This document shows positions 6,993-13,749 of a stretch of DNA of 64,000 nucleotides, piece after piece. The notes below the pieces were generated by a model. It did no database searches, had not been told where the DNA came from, and was given only the letters and a program-made list of their open reading frames with translations. The stretch is taken from positions 27,910-91,909 of the forward strand of contig JANQHI010000045.1 of assembly GCA_028282705.1 (NCBI GenBank), in the 5' to 3' direction. How positions within the stretch are numbered: position 1 is the first letter of the stretch; every line of letters begins with the position of its first letter. The DNA is from Prolixibacteraceae bacterium. GTDB lineage: Bacteria; Bacteroidota; Bacteroidia; Bacteroidales; Prolixibacteraceae. The position numbers and the translations under genes are program-made.

Positions 6993-9452
6993 ATGGAAAA
7001 TCAGAAGTTTTATTATGACAATAAAATAGTCAAGCTTTTTATCCTGGCTACCATTATTTGGGGAGTGGTTGGAGTGCTTGTGGGGGTAGTCATTGCCCTT
7101 CAACTGGCATTCCCAATTTTCAATTTTGGGTTAGAATATACCACTTTTGGAAGGGTAAGGCCCATCCACACCAATGCCATCATATTTGCATTTGTGGGCA
7201 ATGCCATTTTTGCAGGAGTATATTATTCTTTGCAAAAACTGCTAAAAGCCAGGATGTTTAGTGACATACTCAGTAAAATCCATTTTTGGGGCTGGCAAAC
7301 CATTATAGTGCTGGCAGCAGTAACTTTTGTATTTGGGATAACCACCTCAAAAGAGTATGCTGAACTGGAATGGCCCATAGATATATTGATCACCATTATT
7401 TGGGTAGTATTTGGCTGGAACATGATTGGAACCATCATAAAGAGGCGTGTCCAGCATATTTATGCAGCCATTTGGTGGTATCTGGCAACTTTTCTTGGAG
7501 TGGCCATCCTGCATGTGGTTAATTCACTGGCTTTACCCATTTCATTAACCAAGAGTTATTCCATATTTGCTGGGGCACAGGATGCAGTAGTACAATGGTG
7601 GTATGGGCACAATGCTGTGGCCTTTTTCCTGACAACTCCTTTCCTGGGGCTTATGTATTATTACCTGCCAAAAGCAGCCAACAGGCCAATCTATTCCTAT
7701 AAATTATCTATCATCCACTTCTGGTCACTTATATTCCTGTACATGTGGGCAGGACCTCATCATTTGCTTTACCAGGCACTACCTGAGTGGGCACAAGCAT
7801 TAGGGGTAACTTTTTCTGTGATGCTGATAGCCCCTTCATGGGGAGGGATGATAAATGGGTTGCTTACACTGAGAGGAGCCTGGGATAAAGTGAGGGACAG
7901 TGCAGCCCTGAAATTCTTTGTGGTAGCAGTAACTGCCTATGGTATGTCGACCTTTGAAGGCCCTATGATGTCTTTGAAAATGGTTAACCAGATGACCCAT
8001 TTTACTGACTGGACAGTGGCACACACCCATATTGCAGGCATGGGCTGGAATGGAGGTATTGTATTTGGTATCCTGTACTGGATAATCCCAAAATTATTCA
8101 AAACAAAACTCTTTTCTGAAAAACTGGCCAATACCCATTTCTGGATGGCTACACTGGCTATTTTGCTATATGCTATCCCACTGTACTGGGCAGCTGTTAC
8201 CCAATGGCTTATGTGGCGTGACTATACCCCTGAGGGCTTCCTGGCATACCCCAACTTCCTGGAAACACTGACACAGATACTACCCATGTATACCATCAGG
8301 ATAGTGGCTGGTGTGCTTTACCTTGCAGGATTCCTGGTAATGGTATTCAATCTGTTTAAAACCATGGCAAAAGGCACAGTTGAAAGCAATGAAGCTGCTG
8401 AAGCCCCAGCACTTGAAAAACAGGTAAGTGCACGCAACCCACTCACTGAAACCATTCACAGGTGGATGGAAAGGAGGGCAGTAAGGTTCTCTGTTTGGGT
8501 GTTTATTGCACTGGTCATTGGTGGAATAGTTGAAATCATACCAATGATCTTTATCAAATCAAATGTACCTACCATTGAATCAGTCAAACCATACACACCC
8601 CTCGAATTGGAAGGGCGTGACCTTTATATTAAAGAAGGGTGTTACACATGCCATTCCCAAATGGTAAGGCCATTCAGGTGGGAAACTGACAGGTATGGAG
8701 AGTACTCAAAAATTGGTGAATTTGTATATGACCATCCTTACCAATGGGGGTCAAGGAGGATAGGGCCAGACCTGGCACGTGCAGGGGTAGTAACCAGCCC
8801 TATGTACAAAAATGCTGCATGGCATTATAGCCACTTTATGGACCCACAGAAAATGAACCAACAATCCATTATGCCCAACTATGCCTGGTTTGCTGATAAA
8901 GACATCAACCTGGATATGGTTCCTGCCAAAATAAGGGCCATGCAAAAGCTGGGTGTACCCTATGAAGAAGGGTATGATGAAAAAGCTGTGGAAGACCTGT
9001 TGATACAAGCAAACAAGATTGTGAAAGAATTAAAACAATCAAACATTGAAATAGAGCCAACCAAACAGATGGTTGCAATGATTGCTTATATGCACAAACT
9101 GGGCAGGGACATTACCATCCCTATTGAAACTGTTGACCTGACTGGTGGGGCTTCATTTGAAGATGTGGTGCTTCCTACCTCAACAGCTGACATGAAAGCA
9201 GGGAAGACCCTGTTTGGGCAATACTGCACTGTTTGCCATGGAATGGATGGTAAAGGTATTGCCACCTTCCCTGACCTGACTGATGATGAGTGGATAACAG
9301 GCAATACCCCAGCCATTGTAGTTGAACAAATTACAAATGGTAACATTGCCAAGGGAATGACACCATACAAAGGCATTTTATCTGAAAAACAGATTGAACA
9401 GTTAGCAAGTTATATATTAAATGAATTGAACACCAATGAAAATAATCAGTAA
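6993..9452 (+). CDS. ccoN/ccoO: Fused cbb3 oxidase subunits I-II (CcoN-CcoO) with an extra C-terminal cytochrome c domain
   Basis: An 819-aa catalytic subunit of cbb3 oxidase (high-affinity O2 reduction). Residues 1 to about 460 are CcoN: His59 and His346 (haem b), His344 (haem b3), and His206, His256 and His257 (CuB). Residues about 495-705 are CcoO, with one anchor helix (about 499-521) and haem motif CYTCH (Cys550, Cys553, His554). Residues about 730-819 are a third module, a class I cytochrome c with CTVCH (Cys745, Cys748, His749). That module closely resembles the single cytochrome domain of the downstream CcoP: both contain CHGM, LTD-x2-WI-x-G, NGN-x-AKGMTP and SYIL. CcoN-CcoO fusion is known in Bacteroidota. 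The added haem balances a CcoP with one haem instead of two. Confidence 0.95.
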   Translation: MENQKFYYDNKIVKLFILATIIWGVVGVLVGVVIALQLAFPIFNFGLEYTTFGRVRPIHTNAIIFAFVGNAIFAGVYYSLQKLLKARMFSDILSKIHFWGWQTIIVLAAVTFVFGITTSKEYAELEWPIDILITIIWVVFGWNMIGTIIKRRVQHIYAAIWWYLATFLGVAILHVVNSLALPISLTKSYSIFAGAQDAVVQWWYGHNAVAFFLTTPFLGLMYYYLPKAANRPIYSYKLSIIHFWSLIFLYMWAGPHHLLYQALPEWAQALGVTFSVMLIAPSWGGMINGLLTLRGAWDKVRDSAALKFFVVAVTAYGMSTFEGPMMSLKMVNQMTHFTDWTVAHTHIAGMGWNGGIVFGILYWIIPKLFKTKLFSEKLANTHFWMATLAILLYAIPLYWAAVTQWLMWRDYTPEGFLAYPNFLETLTQILPMYTIRIVAGVLYLAGFLVMVFNLFKTMAKGTVESNEAAEAPALEKQVSARNPLTETIHRWMERRAVRFSVWVFIALVIGGIVEIIPMIFIKSNVPTIESVKPYTPLELEGRDLYIKEGCYTCHSQMVRPFRWETDRYGEYSKIGEFVYDHPYQWGSRRIGPDLARAGVVTSPMYKNAAWHYSHFMDPQKMNQQSIMPNYAWFADKDINLDMVPAKIRAMQKLGVPYEEGYDEKAVEDLLIQANKIVKELKQSNIEIEPTKQMVAMIAYMHKLGRDITIPIETVDLTGGASFEDVVLPTSTADMKAGKTLFGQYCTVCHGMDGKGIATFPDLTDDEWITGNTPAIVVEQITNGNIAKGMTPYKGILSEKQIEQLASYILNELNTNENNQ

Positions 9453-9633
9453 TTTTTTAGAAGATATTGAAGGGATACAAATCTTTTATATCATTGGGCT
9501 ATTAATATTCTTCATTTTATTTATTGTGATCCTGGTTAGGACACTGAGAAGGCCTAACAAAGAAATGGATGATATCAAAAACTCCATCCTGAATGATAAC
9601 AAAAGTGAGGAAACAATAACATCACAACCTTAA
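9436..9633 (+). CDS. ccoQ: CcoQ-like small subunit of cbb3 oxidase
   Basis: A 65-aa protein with one membrane helix (IFYIIGLLIFFILFIVILV) and a polar C-terminal tail with RRPNKEMDD. Size, topology and position between ccoNO and ccoP match CcoQ, which stabilises the oxidase; sequence conservation in this family is low. Its ATG lies inside the end of ccoNO (17-base overlap, different frame), which suggests translational coupling. Confidence 0.75.
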   Translation: MKIISNFLEDIEGIQIFYIIGLLIFFILFIVILVRTLRRPNKEMDDIKNSILNDNKSEETITSQP

Positions 9634-9644
9634 AACCAGTTATT

Positions 9645-10220
9645 ATGGCATCAGAAAAAAACAATACAAAAGATCAACATGAGCCTATGATGGATCATGA
9701 ATATGATGGCATTAAAGAATTAAATAACCCTCCCCCAGCTTGGATCATGGCCATATTTTACATCACCATTGGGTTCTCAATTTTGTATGGGGCATACTAT
9801 TTTTGGTTGGATGTGGGAGACCATCAGGATGCTGAATATGCGCGCAAAAGTGCCAAACATGATGCAAAATACCAGTTGGTAAACCAATCAGCAGAAGACC
9901 TGGCTTTGCTCACTGATGCAGCTAGCCTGGCTGAAGGGAGGGCTGTATATGATGCCATGAACTGTTTTGCATGCCATGGCATGAATGGTGAAGGGAATGC
10001 CATTGGTCCCAACCTCACTGATGAATACTGGATAAATGGTTGCAGTTTTGAGGATGTGTTTAACATTATCAAAAATGGGAATCCTGCTAAAGGGATGACA
10101 CCATTCAAAGGGCAAATAAGTGATACAAAAATCCAACAGGTAAGTAGCTACATCCTTGAGAATTTGGTGGGGACTACCCCTGCTAATGCCAGGGAAGCAC
10201 AAGGAGAAAAATGTAATTAA
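9645..10220 (+). CDS. ccoP: cbb3 oxidase subunit III (CcoP), single-haem form
   Basis: The haem c subunit that feeds electrons to the oxidase. It has 191 aa, against about 290 for two-haem CcoP. The N-terminal region has the family NPPPAW motif (28-33) before one membrane helix (about 34-54). There is then only one cytochrome domain, with CFACH (Cys107, Cys110, His111) and a Met ligand candidate in KGMTPF. The second cytochrome domain of a standard CcoP is missing, and a closely similar domain is fused to the end of the upstream CcoNO. The gene starts 11 bases after ccoQ. Confidence 0.92.
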   Translation: MASEKNNTKDQHEPMMDHEYDGIKELNNPPPAWIMAIFYITIGFSILYGAYYFWLDVGDHQDAEYARKSAKHDAKYQLVNQSAEDLALLTDAASLAEGRAVYDAMNCFACHGMNGEGNAIGPNLTDEYWINGCSFEDVFNIIKNGNPAKGMTPFKGQISDTKIQQVSSYILENLVGTTPANAREAQGEKCN

Positions 10221-10236
10221 AATTATTATTGGGAAT

Positions 10237-10373
10237 AGGTTGCCTAAAAATTTTTGTGGTTCTTAGTTCTTTTTTTGTGTAACTTTGTGGTAAATACAAT
10301 ATTATTCCACAAAGAGTTCCAAAAGTTTCACAAAGCAATCCATAAACTTTAACTTTTGTTTTTTAGGCAACCT
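10237..10373. repeat. Nested palindromic element (MITE-like) between ccoP and ccoG
   Basis: Perfect 13-bp terminal inverted repeats, AGGTTGCCTAAAA (10237-10249) and TTTTAGGCAACCT (10361-10373), bound a non-coding segment of 137 bases. Inside is a second inverted repeat, CTTTGTGG (10283-10290) and CCACAAAG (10307-10314). The CCACAAAG core is shared with the repeats around the GxxExxY gene (13.1-13.7 kb) and near 46.5 kb. No target duplication is obvious. It fills nearly the whole ccoP-ccoG gap and could form a large RNA hairpin in the operon transcript. Confidence 0.55.
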
Positions 10374-10400
10374 GTTTTTCTTTTTCTTAAATTTGAACAT

Positions 10401-11765
10401 ATGGCAGAAAAAGAAAATGCTTTCAGGGATAAGCCCATCAACCTGGATGAAAAAGGAAGTAGGAAATGGGTGTATGCTAAAAAGCCAAAGGGGAAATGGT
10501 ATACCAGAAGGACTATCTTCAGTTGGTTTGTCCTGGCTTTCTTTGTGGCAGTCCCTTTTATAAAAATAAATGGCAACCCATTTATTTTAATGGATATAGC
10601 CAACAGGAAATTCATTTTATTTGGAGTGATCTTCTGGGCTCAAGATACATTTATCCTGGCATTGCTGATGCTGTCATTTGTTTTATTCATTATCCTGTTC
10701 ACAGTTACTTTTGGCAGGATATGGTGTGGATGGGCATGCCCCCAGACCATCTTCCTGGAAATGGTATTCAGGAAAATTGAATACCTGATTGAGGGAGATT
10801 ACAGGAAACGCCTTGACCTGGATAATAGCCCCTGGACACCAGGAAAAATATTTAAAAAAACTACTAAACACAGTATTTTTATCCTGATATCAATTGCCAT
10901 GACCAACACCTTCCTGATGTGGTTCATTGGCAGTGAAAGGTGGCTGGAAATGGTTTCAGAACCCGTTGGTGAAAACCTTTCAGGGTTTATTATCATGCTG
11001 TTTGTTTCAGCTTTCTTCTATTGGGTATATTCCTATTTCAGGGAACAAATATGCACAATGGTTTGCCCCTATGGAAGGATGCAGGGGGTGTTGCTTGATT
11101 CAAAATCAATTGTGGTAACCTATGATTACCAGAGGGGTGAGCCAAGGGGGATGAAAAATGAAGGTGACTGCATAAATTGTAAAAGGTGTGTATCAGCCTG
11201 CCCCACAGGGATTGACATCAGGGATGGTACCCAATTGGAATGCATTAATTGCACAGCCTGCATTGATGAGTGCAATAGTGTAATGAAAATGGTAGAACAG
11301 AAACCCAACCTCATTAGGTTTGATTCAATGCATAACATCAAAACTGGCACAAAAACTGTTTGGAATACCAGGAACAGGGCCTACAGTGTGGTACTGCTCA
11401 TCCTGTTCAGCTTTTTTGTGTACACCCTGCTAACAAGGCCAGTCATCGAAACTACCATTTTAAGGACCCCAGGTTTGCTTTATCAGGAAAATGCAGATAA
11501 TACCATTTCCAATGTTTACAATATGAAAATTGTAAATAAAACCCATGATGAAATGGAATTGGAAATGCGCCTGGTATCACATAAAGGTGAGATAAAACTT
11601 GCAGGCAATAAAATTGTTGTTAAAGACCAGGATTACTTTGAATCTACCTTTATTTTGTACATCCCTAAAAAGGAGCTTGAAAGTGATAAAACCAAGGTAA
11701 AGTTTGGTATTTTTAAAGGAGATAAATTACTGGAAACCTATACCACATCATTTGTAGGGCCATGA
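10401..11765 (+). CDS. ccoG: cbb3 oxidase assembly protein CcoG (polyferredoxin-type copper reductase)
   Basis: A membrane protein of 454 aa from the ATG at 10401. The frame extends upstream to 10356, but that part overlaps the palindromic element and gives MFFRQPVFLF, which is not family-like. After two helices comes the CcoG motif GRIWCGWACPQTIFLEMVFR, then more helices with a second conserved segment CTMVCPYGRMQG. A ferredoxin domain follows, with CINCKRCVSACP and CINCTACIDEC (eight Cys for two 4Fe-4S clusters). A last helix leads to a C-terminal Ig-like beta domain. CcoG (RdxA/FixG) reduces Cu(II) for cbb3 assembly. The gene ends 64 bases before the ATG of ccoH. Confidence 0.95.
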   Translation: MAEKENAFRDKPINLDEKGSRKWVYAKKPKGKWYTRRTIFSWFVLAFFVAVPFIKINGNPFILMDIANRKFILFGVIFWAQDTFILALLMLSFVLFIILFTVTFGRIWCGWACPQTIFLEMVFRKIEYLIEGDYRKRLDLDNSPWTPGKIFKKTTKHSIFILISIAMTNTFLMWFIGSERWLEMVSEPVGENLSGFIIMLFVSAFFYWVYSYFREQICTMVCPYGRMQGVLLDSKSIVVTYDYQRGEPRGMKNEGDCINCKRCVSACPTGIDIRDGTQLECINCTACIDECNSVMKMVEQKPNLIRFDSMHNIKTGTKTVWNTRNRAYSVVLLILFSFFVYTLLTRPVIETTILRTPGLLYQENADNTISNVYNMKIVNKTHDEMELEMRLVSHKGEIKLAGNKIVVKDQDYFESTFILYIPKKELESDKTKVKFGIFKGDKLLETYTTSFVGP

Positions 11766-11829
11766 CTTGGATGCTGGATTGATGCTGGATAATAATGAAA
11801 ACTGGATAAAGAATAAAAAGGATAAAGTG

Positions 11830-12279
11830 ATGAAGATAAAATTTAATTGGGGTACAGGCATATTCCTGTTTTTGATGTTATTTTTAATAGCTTGTGGTGT
11901 GTTTATCTATTTTGCATCCCAACAAGATGTGAACCTGGTGCATAAAAACTATTATGAAAAAGGGGTGGATTATTCTGAGCAAATGAAGGTTGAATCCCGT
12001 TCAGCACAATTCAGGAATTTGATTTCAGTGGATGAAGCAGCTGAAACTTTTTCTATCCAATTTGATAGCACCTTAGCAGCCAGGATTGACTCAGGAGAAG
12101 TGCTGTTTTATTACCCTGCTGAAAGCTCAAAAGACCTGCTGATACCTTTGGTAGCTGAACATACAACCAGGGTACTTAAGTCAGGGCTGTTGCATGGTAG
12201 GTATGAAGTAATAATTACCTGGTTTATGGAAGGGGAAGAATATGAGGTTACAAAAACCATAGTCAACAAACAAAATTAA
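11830..12279 (+). CDS. ccoH: FixH/CcoH-family cbb3 oxidase assembly protein
   Basis: A 149-aa protein with an N-terminal membrane helix (GTGIFLFLMLFLIACGVFIYF) and a periplasmic domain starting DVNLVHKNYYEKGVDYSEQM, the FixH signature region. CcoH interacts with the CcoI copper pump and CcoN during assembly. I chose the ATG at 11830, just before MKIKFNWG. The frame can be read from a TTG at 11767, but that stretch contains an imperfect repeat (GGATGCTGGATTGATGCTGG) and gives an atypical hydrophilic leader. It sits between ccoG and the SafE-like gene. Confidence 0.85.
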   Translation: MKIKFNWGTGIFLFLMLFLIACGVFIYFASQQDVNLVHKNYYEKGVDYSEQMKVESRSAQFRNLISVDEAAETFSIQFDSTLAARIDSGEVLFYYPAESSKDLLIPLVAEHTTRVLKSGLLHGRYEVIITWFMEGEEYEVTKTIVNKQN

Positions 12280-12312
12280 AAAAGCTACTTTCCACTAAAA
12301 CTGATCATACAA

Positions 12313-13068
12313 ATGGCCATTCTTTTATCAGCTATATTACTTGGGTTAATGGGAAGCTTCCATTGTGCTGGCATGTGTGGCCCCATTGCCATAGCCTTGC
12401 CACTGCATGGAAATACAACTTTACAAAAAATATTTGGAGGCATTTTATATAACTCTGGGCGCACCATTACCTATGGGGTAATGGGGGCTGCTTTTGGGGC
12501 TTTGGGGCAAGGGATGCAACTAATAGGCTTCCAGCAAAAAATATCAGTAATTATGGGTGCATTAATGATCATTTCTGTGCTATTCCCTTCCTTGTTTAAA
12601 AACCAATACAGCCTTGATAAAAGCTGGACGAAAGTTGTGGCTAAATTAAAAACATCATTGGGTAAGCTGTTTTCTGTGCGTTCATTTTCAAGCCTTTTCC
12701 TGATTGGGCTGCTGAATGGGCTGCTGCCCTGTGGACTGGTTTATATGGCCATTGCTGGGGCAATTGGCACAGGTGAAATTACCTTGGGCACACTGTACAT
12801 GGTTATTTTTGGTTTGGGAACTATCCCCATGATGCTGGCTATTTCGCTGGCTGGGAATTTTTTAAGTACTGCTATCAGGAATAAAATAAACAAGCTGATC
12901 CCTTTCCTTGTAGTATTGGTAGGCCTGTTTTTTATTTTGCGTGGGCTAAGCCTGGGGATACCATTCTTGAGCCCTCCCAAAGAAAAGATAGAGCAGAAGT
13001 TTGAGAAAAGCCTGGAGAGTGAAACAGAAGAGTTGCATAAAAGCTCAAAAGGGGATTGTTGTAGTTAG
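12313..13068 (+). CDS. Sulfite exporter TauE/SafE-like (UreH/DsbD-type) membrane protein
   Basis: A 251-aa membrane protein with about six helices, opening with GLMGSFHCAGMCGPIA. This is the HCxGMC motif of the small DsbD_2/UreH-like family that is widely found beside cco genes. The name in databases is sulfite exporter, but the location after ccoG and ccoH and the paired Cys suggest copper or thiol handling for oxidase assembly (inference). A second conserved segment is LLNGLLPCGLVYMAIAGA. The C-terminus ends GDCCS, a possible metal-binding tail. It is followed by the GxxExxY element rather than directly by ccoI. Confidence 0.8.
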   Translation: MAILLSAILLGLMGSFHCAGMCGPIAIALPLHGNTTLQKIFGGILYNSGRTITYGVMGAAFGALGQGMQLIGFQQKISVIMGALMIISVLFPSLFKNQYSLDKSWTKVVAKLKTSLGKLFSVRSFSSLFLIGLLNGLLPCGLVYMAIAGAIGTGEITLGTLYMVIFGLGTIPMMLAISLAGNFLSTAIRNKINKLIPFLVVLVGLFFILRGLSLGIPFLSPPKEKIEQKFEKSLESETEELHKSSKGDCCS

Positions 13069-13097
13069 TTTTAATTTTGATTGATTATTAAAAGAAA

Positions 13098-13136
13098 TTG
13101 CCACAAAGGCAGAAAAACTCAAAGAATACACAAAAA
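13098..13136 (+). repeat. Left inverted-repeat flank of the GxxExxY unit
   Basis: The stretch starts with TTGCCACAAAGGCAGAAAAA and runs into a CACAAA-rich tail. Its core CCACAAAGGCAGAAAA (13101-13116) matches, in inverted orientation, 14 of 16 bases of 13702-13717 on the other side of the GxxExxY gene. The repeated CACAAAG words belong to a dispersed family also seen near 10.3 and 46.5 kb. Confidence 0.6.
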
Positions 13137-13264
13137 ATTATATTAACCTTCTATACATATGAAATGAGCATAAATAAATTTAAACATTTATATATCAGAT
13201 GGAATGATTAAATTTTTTATGTGAATTCCATCTGTTACCACTGAAAAATATAAAATTTGAACAG

Positions 13265-13657
13265 ATGAAATATAAATCAATTGATACTGAAACTGAAAAT
13301 ATTGCCAAACATGTGGTTGATGCAGCTTACAAAGTACATAAATCTCTTGGACCAGGTTTACTAGAAAAAGTGTATGAAATTTGTTTTTGTCATGAACTTG
13401 CAAAAAAAGGGCTTCAATGCAAAAGGCAGCTGGACATACCTATTATATATGACAATTTAGAATTTAAAGAAGGTTTAAGATTAGATGTATTAGTAGAGGA
13501 TAAGATAATTTGTGAGTTAAAGGCATTGGAGAATGTTAATCCAGTATGGGAAGCCCAAATATTGAGTCATCTTAAACTTACTGGAAAAAGGCTAGGTTTT
13601 CTAATTAACTTTAATGTCCCTAAAATTAAAGATGGAATAAGAAGGTTTGTAATGTGA
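13265..13657 (+). CDS. GxxExxY protein (PDDEXK_3 family)
   Basis: A 130-aa protein with the defining motif GPGLLEKVYE (G-x-x-E-x-x-Y) near residue 30 and nuclease-fold residues: Asp in LRLDVLVEDKIICELKALE, with the E-x-K pair at ELK. Members are short PD-(D/E)xK-like proteins of unknown function, often in several copies per genome. The gene interrupts the cco cluster between the SafE-like gene and ccoI and is bracketed by imperfect inverted repeats (13101-13116 and 13702-13717), so it looks like a cassette. It has no CG dinucleotide in about 400 bases, so it shares the genome composition and is not very recent. Confidence 0.88.
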   Translation: MKYKSIDTETENIAKHVVDAAYKVHKSLGPGLLEKVYEICFCHELAKKGLQCKRQLDIPIIYDNLEFKEGLRLDVLVEDKIICELKALENVNPVWEAQILSHLKLTGKRLGFLINFNVPKIKDGIRRFVM

Positions 13658-13665
13658 TAAAAATT

Positions 13666-13717
13666 ATTCAAAGGCACAATGCCTTAGTGAAGAATTGGTG
13701 GCTTTCTGTCTTTGTGG
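13666..13717 (-). repeat. Right inverted-repeat flank of the GxxExxY unit
   Basis: Read on the minus strand from 13717 this begins CCACAAAGACAGAAAG, differing at two positions from the left flank core. It continues to a TTCACTAAGGC segment like the one at 46.5 kb. It also holds a short palindrome, AAGGCA-CAA-TGCCTT (13672-13686). It ends 33 bases before the GTG of ccoI. Confidence 0.55.
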
Positions 13718-13749
13718 TAAAATTTAGTTGGTAAGGTAAACTTTAAAAA

